From contig JALFGC010000101.1 in NCBI GenBank assembly GCA_022777485.1, forward strand, positions 1-32,726: a stretch of DNA of 32,726 bases, read 5' to 3'. Under the pieces are notes generated by a model. It was given only the letters and a program-made list of their open reading frames with translations, searched no databases and was not told the origin of the DNA. Below, piece after piece: positions 1 through 7,853 of the stretch. Numbering within the stretch: position 1 is the stretch's first letter; every line of letters begins with the position of its first letter. The stretch comes from Bacteroidales bacterium (GTDB taxonomy: Bacteria > Bacteroidota > Bacteroidia > Bacteroidales > Paludibacteraceae). Both the position numbers and the translations under genes were made by a program.

Positions 1-75
1 TTACGGCAAAGATATGCAAATACTATGTCAAAGAACAATGATTATTGTAAAAACTTATTTATAAATCAACCCATA

Positions 76-125
76 GTGTCAACGATGTACTGATACAAAA
101 GTGTCAACGATGTCTTGATACATGG
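76..125. repeat. 25-bp tandem direct repeat, two copies (GTGTCAACGATGTactgataca / GTGTCAACGATGTcttgataca)
   Basis: Read directly: gtgtcaacgatgtactgatacaaaa (76-100) followed immediately by gtgtcaacgatgtcttgatacatgg (101-125). Confidence 0.9.
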
Positions 126-148
126 CAATTAAGAATTAAGAAAGGCTT

Positions 149-400
149 ATGATTACCACGCATGTAGAGAACACCCTCGTGCTCGCTCGGGAGGCGGACA
201 CGCTGGTCGGAAAATTGGAGTTTGAGCAGACAGATACGGAGATGGTTATTCTCCATACCTATGCCTACCAAAGCGGTAGGGGGATAGGCTCCCCCCTGAT
301 GGAGGCGGCGCTGCAGTATGCCGAGCAACAGCACCTCACTATCCGCCCCGTATGCTCCTTTGCTGCAAAGTACATGGAGAGCAAAACCAAGGCTAATTAA
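149..400 (+). CDS. GNAT-type N-acetyltransferase, short YjdJ-like family
   Basis: 83-aa ORF with a GRGIGSPLMEAALQYAEQQHLTIRPVCSFAAKYM core typical of the short acetyl-CoA binding GNAT family. Confidence 0.85.
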   Translation: MITTHVENTLVLAREADTLVGKLEFEQTDTEMVILHTYAYQSGRGIGSPLMEAALQYAEQQHLTIRPVCSFAAKYMESKTKAN

Positions 401-448
401 GAATTTTAGTGGTTAGTGGTTAGTGGTGGTATTAAGAATTAAGAATTT

Positions 449-1426
449 TTATGCTTTGTGAGTGAGGATGATGTAGATGATGATGGGGGCGCCGAAGAGG
501 GCGCTGACGGTGGAGATAGGGAGAGGGTAGGTGAAGACGGAGCAGACGAAGTCGCAGAGCAAGAGGATGTTTGCTCCGATGAGGGCGGAGGCCGGCAGGG
601 TGAGACGGTGGTTCGACGAGCGGAAGATACCGCGGGCGATATGCGGCACCGCCACGCCGATGAAGGCAATGGGACCGCAATAGGCTGTGATGCCGCCTGC
701 GAGCAAACCCGTGGCAACTACTATCCATAGCCGCACACGCTCCACGCGAATGCCTAAGCCTCGTGCGTACTCTTCGCCCAGCGACAAGCCGTTGAGGGGC
801 TTCATCAGGAAGAGGCAGATAAGCATACCTGCGCATACGACCGCTGCGAGGAGCGGCAACTGCTGCCAGCCGACATTGGTGAGCGAGCCGAGCGTCCAGA
901 CGATGAAGAGTTTGAGCGAGTCGGGGTTGGCGAAGTTTTGTATCAGGTTGACCAACGCGCCCGCGATAGAGCCGAACATCATGCCGACGATGAGCAGGGA
1001 CACATTGCTTCGCACTTTGTGAGAGACAGCCATCACCAGCAGCAGGACGAGCGCCGCGCCGAGGATGGCGGCTGTGAAAGTGGAGAAAGCGGTATGCAAC
1101 GCGGTGAGCGAGAAGCCGCACATGGTCAGCAATGCTACGCCGAGGCTGGCACCCGAAGACACGCCGAGGGTATAGGGACCCGCTAAGGGGTTGCGGAAGA
1201 GCGTCTGCATGAGCAAGCCCGACACAGATAGCCCGATGCCTGCCAACAGTGCCGTGAGCGCTTTGGGCAGGCGCAGGTTCAGCAGAATCTGACAAGAGAG
1301 GGCATCGCTTTCATTGCCGAAGAGCGAGAAGGGATTGAGCCAAATAGTTCCTCCGCTAAGGTCTAATAGAAACAGCCCCAACAGGCTGAGGGAGAGCAAT
1401 ATGTATATGAGGGAGTGGGAACGCAT
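449..1426 (-). CDS. FecCD-family ABC transporter permease (iron siderophore/cobalamin type)
   Basis: 325-aa multi-TM protein; motifs LRLPKALTALLAGIGLSVSGLLMQTLFRNPLAGPYTLGVSSGASLG and GPIAFIGVAVPHIARGIF are characteristic of BtuC/FecCD permeases. Confidence 0.93.
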   Translation of the reverse strand: MRSHSLIYILLSLSLLGLFLLDLSGGTIWLNPFSLFGNESDALSCQILLNLRLPKALTALLAGIGLSVSGLLMQTLFRNPLAGPYTLGVSSGASLGVALLTMCGFSLTALHTAFSTFTAAILGAALVLLLVMAVSHKVRSNVSLLIVGMMFGSIAGALVNLIQNFANPDSLKLFIVWTLGSLTNVGWQQLPLLAAVVCAGMLICLFLMKPLNGLSLGEEYARGLGIRVERVRLWIVVATGLLAGGITAYCGPIAFIGVAVPHIARGIFRSSNHRLTLPASALIGANILLLCDFVCSVFTYPLPISTVSALFGAPIIIYIILTHKA

Positions 1427-1430
1427 TGCT

Positions 1431-1451
1431 AATTAAGAATTAAGAATTAAG
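1431..1451. repeat. Heptamer tandem array (AATTAAG)x3, 4 bp upstream of the minus-strand permease start
   Basis: aattaagaattaagaattaag read directly; permease start codon (cat) at 1424-1426. Confidence 0.9.
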
Positions 1452-1480
1452 AAAAAATCGTTCGAAGCGTAGCGAAGATA

Positions 1481-1740
1481 AGAATTATGAGGGCAAATGC
1501 TCTGAATTTTTAACATTAATTTCCATGAATTTACCGTTAATTTCTCAAAAAATATTTTTGGATAATTTGTGGGCAATTTGCGGTAATTAATGTTCAATCA
1601 AAAGAATTATGAGTGCGCATGCTCTGAATTTTTAACATTAATTTCCATGAATATACCGTTAATTTCTCAAAAAATTTTTGGATAATTTGTGGGCAATTGG
1701 TGATAATTAATGTTCAATCAAAAGAATCATGAGGGCATTG
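1481..1740. repeat. About 120-bp intergenic tandem duplication (1481-1602, 1603-1722, truncated third start at 1723)
   Basis: Both copies read agaattatgag(n)4-5tgctctgaatttttaacattaatttccatgaat(t/a)taccgttaatttctcaaaaaat..tttttggataatttgtgggcaatt..taattaatgttcaatcaaa; period 122 then 120 bp. Confidence 0.92.
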
Positions 1741-1776
1741 AGAATTAGGACCACTGTCCACTAACCATTTTTCATC

Positions 1777-1796
1777 GCAAAGGTACTGCTTTTTGC
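1777..1796 (-). promoter_or_regulatory. Putative -7 region (GCAAAAAGCAGTACCTTTGC on minus strand) for the FecCD permease
   Basis: Matches the Bacteroidota -7 consensus TAnnTTTG, on the strand and side of the permease gene. Confidence 0.5.
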
Positions 1797-1828
1797 TGAA
1801 TTGTGCAAATTTCTTTTGCTAATTCGAG

Positions 1829-1847
1829 AAAAAAGCAGTATCTTTGC
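1829..1847 (+). promoter_or_regulatory. Putative -7 region (AAAAAAGCAGTATCTTTGC) for panB
   Basis: TAnnTTTG match upstream of panB, with the same A-tract + GCAGTA context as other promoters in the window. Confidence 0.55.
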
Positions 1848-1949
1848 CGCACAAATTGGAATTAGTCCGAGTACTCAGGTAGGTACCCCCTGCAAGAGTT
1901 CAAATAGAAAATAGTCAAATAGTAAATTGTCAAATTGTCAAATATAGTT

Positions 1950-2765
1950 ATGTCAGTACATGTACAAAATGCGCGGATGACGACCGCTAAGATTCGTCAG
2001 ATGAAAACTGCAGGTGAGAAAATCACCATGTTGACCAGTTATGACTTTACGCTCACTCGTCTCTTGGACGAGGCGGGGCTGGATATGATTCTCGTTGGCG
2101 ACAGCGCCAGCAATGTAGTCTGTGGCAACCAATACACCTTGCCTATCACGCTTGATGAGATGATATTTCTTACTAAATGCGTAGTGCGCGGTGCTAAACA
2201 TTGTCTGGTGGTTGCCGATATGCCCTTCGGCAGTTATCAAGTAAGTGTAGAGGATGGCGTGCGCAATGCCATCCGCATGATGAAAGAGAGTGGAGCAGAC
2301 GCGGTGAAGATGGAAGGCGGCGAGGAGATAGTGCCGCTGGTGCGCCACTTGGTACAGGCAGGTATCCCCGTTATGGGGCACCTTGGACTGACCCCGCAGA
2401 GTGTGAATCAGTTCGGTGGCTACGGGCTACGGGCGAAAGACGAGAGAGAGGCAGAGAAACTGCTGCGCGACGCGCAACTGCTGGACGAGGCGGGCTGCTT
2501 CTCTATCGTGCTGGAGAAAATCCCTGCTGCATTGGCGGAAAAGGTTACGGAGGCGGTGAGTTGCCCCACTATCGGTATCGGCGCAGGTAACGCAACAAGC
2601 GGGCAGGTGCTGGTGCTGCATGACATGCTGGGGCTGAACACGGGCTTCAAACCGAAGTTCCTGCGCCACTTTGCTGAATTGGCGGGCGAGGTAAGCACGG
2701 CGGTGGGAAATTACATTGAGGCTGTGAAGGACGGTAGTTTCCCGAATGCCGAGGAAGCGTATTGA
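1950..2765 (+). CDS. panB: 3-methyl-2-oxobutanoate hydroxymethyltransferase
   Basis: MTTAKIRQMKTAGEKITMLTSYDFTLTRLLDEAGLDMILVGDSASNVVCG...GDMPFGSYQ-like, GGEE, GIGAGNATSGQVLVLHDMLGL: PanB family. ATG at 1950 preferred over the TTG at 1935 used in the ORF track. Confidence 0.96.
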   Translation: MSVHVQNARMTTAKIRQMKTAGEKITMLTSYDFTLTRLLDEAGLDMILVGDSASNVVCGNQYTLPITLDEMIFLTKCVVRGAKHCLVVADMPFGSYQVSVEDGVRNAIRMMKESGADAVKMEGGEEIVPLVRHLVQAGIPVMGHLGLTPQSVNQFGGYGLRAKDEREAEKLLRDAQLLDEAGCFSIVLEKIPAALAEKVTEAVSCPTIGIGAGNATSGQVLVLHDMLGLNTGFKPKFLRHFAELAGEVSTAVGNYIEAVKDGSFPNAEEAY

Positions 2766-2783
2766 TATTTGACAATTGGACAA

Positions 2784-3087
2784 TTTACAATTGGACAATT
2801 GACAATGATATAGCAATACTCTGTAAGAATCCTTAGAATCTCGTCCCGACAAGTCGGGATAAATAGAGCGTAGCGAGCAGGATATATAACACCTTGCTTC
2901 GGGCTTTGCCCTCGCAGAGAAAGAGAGGATTTTTGGCAGAGGCTGCCATTTTTTACAATTGGACAATTGACAATGATATAGCAATGCTCTGTAAGAATCC
3001 TTAGAATCTCGTGAGCGTAGCGAGCAGGATATATAACACCTTGCTTCGGGCTTTGCCCTCGCAGAGAAAGAGAGGATTTTGGGCAGA
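2784..3087. repeat. Duplicated intergenic cassette: copy A 2784-2940, copy B 2952-3087; copy A carries a 21-bp insertion with a CCCGACAAGTCGGG palindrome
   Basis: Both read tttacaattggacaattgacaatgatatagcaat(a/g)ctctgtaagaatccttagaatctcgt...gagcgtagcgagcaggatatataacaccttgcttcgggctttgccctcgcagagaaagagaggatttt. Extra cccgacaagtcgggataaata at 2845-2865 in copy A only. Confidence 0.93.
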
Positions 3088-3091
3088 ATTG

Positions 3092-3175
3092 TCCATTCGT
3101 AAATTGTCAGATTGTCAAATAGTAAATTGTCCAATCGTAAATTGTCAAATCCTAAATTGTCAGATTGTCAAATAT
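3092..3175. repeat. Degenerate TAAATTGTC(A/C)AAT(n) short-repeat array ending at the peptidase start codon
   Basis: ...gtaaattgtcagattgtcaaatagtaaattgtccaatcgtaaattgtcaaatcctaaattgtcagattgtcaaatat-atg; inverted copies (gacaattggacaatttacaattggacaattgac) at 2771-2803. Confidence 0.85.
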
Positions 3176-5284
3176 ATGGGGTTTATGAAAAAGGTATTCG
3201 TTTTTTTCTTTTCTATGGTGTTACTATCAAGTTGTGTGAAGACTGCAGATAGCGTGCTCACGGAGCAGGATGTGCAGGAGACCGTGGCGGCAGTGATGGC
3301 AGCGAAACCCGAGGCAGATAGTGCGCGGGTAGCACGCGGTGTGGCGCAGGCGGCGGCGCTGTGGCAAGCGCAGGATGGCACGGCAGAGGAGTTCAAGGCG
3401 TTTGCCGTGGCGCAAGTGGCGGCGAACGATACGGAGAGAGCCGCACTGATGGAGCAGTTGTCGCGTATATGGGAGCGGTGCTACGAGTCGGCGGATATGC
3501 TGTCGGTGGAGTTGCTCAAGCCTACGCAACTGACCAATGCCGCTACCCCGGGCGAGCCCGACTGGATTATGAGTGCCTATAGCCCCATGGCGCATTTCAG
3601 CGATGATATGTTTGCCAACAAGATGGCGTTTCTCACTATCTTGAACTTCCCGCACTATACTTTGGCGGAGAAGAATACGCTCGGCGGAGAATGGTCGCGC
3701 TTCGAGTGGGCTGCCGCCCGCATGGGCGATATGTTCACCACCCGCGTGCCTGCTCGTGTGGAGCAGGAGGTAGCACAAGCGTATGCCGACGCAGAGAACT
3801 ATATTGCTGACTACAATATCTATATGGGCAGCCTGCTCACGGAGGACGGGCGGCGGCTCTGGGACGAGGATGTGGTGCTGCTTTCCCATTGGAACCTACG
3901 CGATGAACTGAAAGCCAATTATGGTAAAGACACCCTCTCGCAAGAGCGGCAGGAGATGATTTTCAGGGTAATGCAACGCATTATCGACCAATCAATTCCT
4001 CGGGCGGTTATCAATGCACCATGCGACTGGAAACCCTATTCCAACACCTGTGCGCACCCTAATCGGGAACCAGATACGCGTTACGAGCGTATCTTGGGGC
4101 ATTTCCATGCCTATCAGCAGGTAGATGTTTATTGTCCGCAAGCCCCCACGGCTATCATCCGTAATTTTGAGGAGAGTATTGAGATGCCGATGGCGCAGAT
4201 AGATTCGCTCTTCCGCAGCCTGCTCTCTGCGCCGGAAGTGGCGGCTGTCGGCAAACTGATTGAGCAGCGATTAGGACGCGGCTTGCGCCCATATGATATA
4301 TGGTACGACGGCTTCAAAACGCGCGCGACTTTAGACCAAGATGCGCTGACGGAGCAGACCCGCCGTCGCTATCCCGACGCAGAGGCTTTCCGCAGGGATA
4401 TGCCGAGGATGTTGCAGACGATGGGCTTTGCGCCGGAGAAGGCAAGAGAGATTTGCAGCCATATCGTGGTGGAGCCTGCTCGCGGCTCGGGGCATGCTTG
4501 GCCCGCACTCGGACGCCAAGAGCCCGCTCGTTTGCGTACCCGAATAGGGCAGGGTGGTATGGACTACAAGGGCTACAACATCGCCGTGCATGAATTTGGA
4601 CACAATGTGGAGCAGGTGCTCGACCTATATGATATAGACTACTACACCCTCGCCGGTGTACCCAACACGGCATTTACCGAGGCGTCGGCTTTCCTCTTCC
4701 AAGCCCGCGACTTGGAGTTGCTGGAGAATAAGAAGTCTCCCACTAAGACCCTCTCTAACTCCCCCTTAAAGGGGGAGAATAGTTCCCTCCCTTTAAGGGA
4801 GGGGCAGGGAGGGTCTAAGTCTCCCTCTATGGGCGATGTAGAGGGTCTTGACTTGGACATCTTCTGGTCAATGTACGAGATTATGGGTGTGAGCCTTGTG
4901 GATATGCAGATGTGGCAGTGGCTCTATGCCCATCCGGAAGCCGATGCAATATCGCTGCGCGAGGCGACACTCCGCATTGCCAAAGAGGTATGGAATCAAT
5001 ACTACGAGCCTGTGTTAGGAGAGCACGACTGTACGCTGTTGGCTATATATTCCCATATGGTGGATGTGCCGATGTATTTGCCTAATTACCCGATTGGCAA
5101 TATCGTGCAGTTCCAGTTGAGTCAGCACTTGCGCCAATGCCCTACACCGCAGGCATGGGCGGAGGAATACACCCGTATCTACCAACAAGGTCGCCTAACG
5201 CCTAACCATTGGCTGCTACAGGCTGTAGGCGCTACGCCGAGCATAGACCCTATGTTGGAGGCAGTACGAAAAGCGTTGCAATAA
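3176..5284 (+). CDS. HEXXH zinc metallopeptidase, predicted lipoprotein (gluzincin-like; exact family uncertain)
   Basis: Lipobox signal MKKVFVFFFSMVLLSSC; YKGYNIAVHEFGHNVEQ (HEXXH) followed by PNTAFTEASAF (possible third ligand Glu, reminiscent of M3). Start 3176 or 3185 rather than 3011. Confidence 0.75.
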   Translation: MGFMKKVFVFFFSMVLLSSCVKTADSVLTEQDVQETVAAVMAAKPEADSARVARGVAQAAALWQAQDGTAEEFKAFAVAQVAANDTERAALMEQLSRIWERCYESADMLSVELLKPTQLTNAATPGEPDWIMSAYSPMAHFSDDMFANKMAFLTILNFPHYTLAEKNTLGGEWSRFEWAAARMGDMFTTRVPARVEQEVAQAYADAENYIADYNIYMGSLLTEDGRRLWDEDVVLLSHWNLRDELKANYGKDTLSQERQEMIFRVMQRIIDQSIPRAVINAPCDWKPYSNTCAHPNREPDTRYERILGHFHAYQQVDVYCPQAPTAIIRNFEESIEMPMAQIDSLFRSLLSAPEVAAVGKLIEQRLGRGLRPYDIWYDGFKTRATLDQDALTEQTRRRYPDAEAFRRDMPRMLQTMGFAPEKAREICSHIVVEPARGSGHAWPALGRQEPARLRTRIGQGGMDYKGYNIAVHEFGHNVEQVLDLYDIDYYTLAGVPNTAFTEASAFLFQARDLELLENKKSPTKTLSNSPLKGENSSLPLREGQGGSKSPSMGDVEGLDLDIFWSMYEIMGVSLVDMQMWQWLYAHPEADAISLREATLRIAKEVWNQYYEPVLGEHDCTLLAIYSHMVDVPMYLPNYPIGNIVQFQLSQHLRQCPTPQAWAEEYTRIYQQGRLTPNHWLLQAVGATPSIDPMLEAVRKALQ
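4733..4825. repeat. In-frame palindromic repeat element inserted in the peptidase CDS, flanked by 9-bp direct repeats AAGTCTCCC
   Basis: aagtctccc at 4733-4741 and 4817-4825; between them actaagaccctctctaactcccccttaaagggggagaatagttccctccctttaagggaggggcagggagggtct (75 bp). Terminal inverted AGACCCT/AGGGTCT; two internal palindromes centred on TTTAA/TTAAA. Confidence 0.88.
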
Positions 5285-5352
5285 GCCACAAACCGGTGTT
5301 TTGTTTATTTTATGCCAAAGAACAGAGGTACTTTGGCATGCAATTTGTGGCT
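5284..5352. other. Nested inverted repeat between the peptidase gene and sodB (possible terminator or structured leader)
   Basis: Outer arms agccacaaa (5284-5292)/tttgtggct (5344-5352); inner arms atgccaaag (5312-5320)/ctttggcat (5331-5339). Confidence 0.6.
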
Positions 5353-5399
5353 ATTAGGGTGTAACACAATACAGTGTTGCCATTAAACCTATTAACCTT

Positions 5400-5993
5400 A
5401 TGTTAACCTATTCTTTTCAACTGCCCGAGTTGGGATACCAACTCTACGATTTGGCTCCTATGATGAGCCAGCAGACGCTCTCTTACCATTATGGTAAACA
5501 CTTTCGTGCTTATGTGGATAATCTGAATCGGCTTGTGTCCGGTTCAGAGTATGAAGGTCTTCCTTTAGAGGAGATAGTTCGTCGTGCGCCGGAGGGGGCG
5601 TTGGCGAATAATGCGGGGCAAGTGCTCAATCATCAACTATTCTTTGAGCAACTGAAACCTACAGAGAAAGCCAAAGAACCATCCGGTGAGTTACTATTCT
5701 TGATAGAGCAGTCTTTTGGTTCTTTCACTCGTATGCATGATTTGCTTTTTGAGGCTGCTATTTCGCTTTTTGGCTCCGGATGGGTGTGGCTTGCAACGGA
5801 CAAAGAGGGGCATTTACACATCTTGGCATTGCCCAATGGAGATAACCCTCTGCGCCACGACATGAAATCTCTATTGGCGATTGATGTATGGGAGCATGCT
5901 TACTATCTGGATTATCAAAATCGCAGGGCGGATTATCTGAAGAATCTATGGTTGTTGCTGAATTGGAGTATTATCTCAGCGCGGCTGGGGTAA
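5400..5993 (+). CDS. sodB: Iron/manganese superoxide dismutase
   Basis: HYGKHFRAYVDNLN, GQVLNHQLFF, FGSGWVWLA and DVWEHAYYLDYQN: Fe/Mn SOD ligand motifs. Confidence 0.95.
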   Translation: MLTYSFQLPELGYQLYDLAPMMSQQTLSYHYGKHFRAYVDNLNRLVSGSEYEGLPLEEIVRRAPEGALANNAGQVLNHQLFFEQLKPTEKAKEPSGELLFLIEQSFGSFTRMHDLLFEAAISLFGSGWVWLATDKEGHLHILALPNGDNPLRHDMKSLLAIDVWEHAYYLDYQNRRADYLKNLWLLLNWSIISARLG

Positions 5994-6034
5994 ATGCAAC
6001 ATCCATAGCATGCGGCGAACCGCCTACCTTTAAC

Positions 6035-6068
6035 CGTTGCACCTGTGCTCCTTCCCACAGGTGCAACG
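6035..6068. terminator. Bidirectional terminator-like hairpin between convergent sodB and holA
   Basis: Perfect 13-bp stem cgttgcacctgtg (6035-6047)/cacaggtgcaacg (6056-6068), 8-nt loop. Confidence 0.75.
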
Positions 6069-6072
6069 ATTG

Positions 6073-7113
6073 TTAATGCATGATTTTGTAGATGAGTTCT
6101 TTCCAGAGGTCTGCGTCGGTGGCAGATGGGTTGTTGATACCTTTGAGTCGGGCATCGGTGTCGCGGAAATAGCCTACTATGCGGAAGGTCTTGCCTGCGG
6201 AGTAGCGCTTGGCGGCGGCAGCGTAGTCTTTGACGAAATAGGGATTGATGCCTAAAGCGGCGGCTGCTACCCGCTCTGTCTTATCGGGCAGGTAGTGGTA
6301 CATCATCAGGTTGACGAAGAAGTTATAGAGCACGCCCAACTCCTTTATCATAGTGTGGTCTTTCGAGGTGGCAAAATACTGCGTGATACGGTTGGCTTTG
6401 AGTATGTCGCCTTGGATGAGTGCCGTTTGCAGTTCAAAGATATTGAAGTCCTTGCTGATACCTACGTTGCGCTCCACCAGCGCGGGGTCAATGCGTTTGC
6501 AGCCTTCGGGGCGACCGTCTATCAGTTTCTGCAATGCGCCTACAATCGCCGTCAGGTTGGTGCCGAGGTTGTCCGCCAACAGTTTTGCTACGCGCGGGTC
6601 AATGGCGAGTTCTATGCCTTGGGCTTTGAGTTCGGCATTCTTTTGTTGCATGTAGGCGGTAATCCATTTCTCCACTTGGTAGTCGCGCAAGGGGTCGCTT
6701 TGCATTACCACTGCACCGCTTTTATCGAGTTTTTTCCACCAAGATTGGCGTTTATCGGGTGTGCCGTATTTGTAGCAGATTACCAGCACGGTGTCGGGCT
6801 GCGGGTTGTCGAGATACAAGCCCAGTGCGTCCCATTTCTTGATGTTCTGCGCCTCTTTCACGATGACCACTTTCCTGCCTCCCATCATGGCAAACCCCCT
6901 CGCTGCGGAAATAGCGGGGGCGATGTCAGCGCCTTGCATCTCCTTGCCGTAGAGCACTATCTGGTCGAAGGCTTTAGAGGCTTCGTCCAACACATTCTGC
7001 TCTATGTAGTCCGCCACTTGGTCAATGTAATAAGGCTCTTCGCCGCAGAGCATATACACGCCCGCGTATTTGCCTTGCTTGAGGTCGCGTATGCAGGTTT
7101 CGTAGTTGGTCAT
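6073..7113 (-). CDS. holA: DNA polymerase III subunit delta
   Basis: GVYMLCGEEPYYIDQVADYIEQ...ARGFAMMGGRKVVIVKEAQNIKKW...LADNLGTNLTAIVGALQKL: HolA family. Confidence 0.93.
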   Translation of the reverse strand: MTNYETCIRDLKQGKYAGVYMLCGEEPYYIDQVADYIEQNVLDEASKAFDQIVLYGKEMQGADIAPAISAARGFAMMGGRKVVIVKEAQNIKKWDALGLYLDNPQPDTVLVICYKYGTPDKRQSWWKKLDKSGAVVMQSDPLRDYQVEKWITAYMQQKNAELKAQGIELAIDPRVAKLLADNLGTNLTAIVGALQKLIDGRPEGCKRIDPALVERNVGISKDFNIFELQTALIQGDILKANRITQYFATSKDHTMIKELGVLYNFFVNLMMYHYLPDKTERVAAAALGINPYFVKDYAAAAKRYSAGKTFRIVGYFRDTDARLKGINNPSATDADLWKELIYKIMH

Positions 7114-7853
7114 TTTCTCCAGAAGGCTACTTGGTTAGGGTCGTTCTCATCGCGTTGGATATGTTTCTTGATATTATCGCGCCCGTAGCGGAACATCATG
7201 AAGCAGAAGGCGTAGAAAAGCGCAATCAGTATGCCACTCAACATAGTGCCGACATTCGCCATCATCAGCAATGCGTCATACACTCCGTGTAGCAGCACGG
7301 GCACCCACAGAATCCGACCCTGCATGCGCCAACTCACGTCGCCGAAATAGACCAACGAGTAGAAATAGCCCATGGCTACGGCAAACATGAAGTGCCCGGG
7401 CACGGCAAAAATCGCACGCTGGATAGCCACTGTCTCCCACTCGTTGATGTTGCTGAACAGATACACGATGTTCTCCGTCCCCGCAAAGCCCATCCCCACC
7501 GCGCAGGCATACACAATCCCATCAAAACGCTCATCGAAATAGCGATTGTGCCGAAGGAAAAGCGCCAATACCAGCAGTTTCACGCTCTCTTCGGGGATTG
7601 CGGCTCCCACAAAAGCATTCCACGCTGCGCCCAATAGGGTGGTCGGACTCTCGGACACAATGCCGAATCCTTGGAAAAATCCCTCAACGAGTGCCGCCAA
7701 GAAAGCAGATAAAATGCCCAATCCGACGGCTTTAAGCACCTCTGTTATCGGCTCGCGCTGATATTTGTCGCGCAGCCAGATATAGAGCACCAGCAGGAAC
7801 GCAGGCAGTATAGCGGCGAATATGATGATAGTTAGTTGCATGTTTTCAGCCAT
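7110..7853 (-). CDS. PrsW-family intramembrane metalloprotease
   Basis: Multi-TM; GAAIPEESVKLLVL (EExxK-type motif), FDGIVYACAVGMGFAGTENIVYLF, RAIFAVPGHFMFAVAMGYF. ATGA overlap with holA. Confidence 0.9.
   Translation of the reverse strand: MAENMQLTIIIFAAILPAFLLVLYIWLRDKYQREPITEVLKAVGLGILSAFLAALVEGFFQGFGIVSESPTTLLGAAWNAFVGAAIPEESVKLLVLALFLRHNRYFDERFDGIVYACAVGMGFAGTENIVYLFSNINEWETVAIQRAIFAVPGHFMFAVAMGYFYSLVYFGDVSWRMQGRILWVPVLLHGVYDALLMMANVGTMLSGILIALFYAFCFMMFRYGRDNIKKHIQRDENDPNQVAFWRK

Noticed and set aside
1850-1905. tRNA-like words in the panB leader (aaattgg...gagtactcaggtaggtaccccctgcaagagttcaaat)
   Set aside because: I could not pair an acceptor stem or a complete T-arm; no cloverleaf.
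2845-2858. CCCGACAAGTCGGG as a stand-alone terminator
   Set aside because: Stem only 6 bp with no T-run, and the sister copy of the cassette lacks it.
2427-3134. 235-aa minus ORF with internally repeated LLYHCQLSNCK / RAKPEARCYISCSLRS
   Set aside because: The protein repeat simply reflects the DNA cassette duplication at 2784-3087 and the ORF overlaps panB antisense.
1481-3175. Spaced repeats as a possible CRISPR array
   Set aside because: Repeats are tandem or duplicated without unique equal-length spacers, and no cas genes are present.
6295-7188. 297-aa plus ORF opposite holA
   Set aside because: Shadow ORF of holA; no domain.
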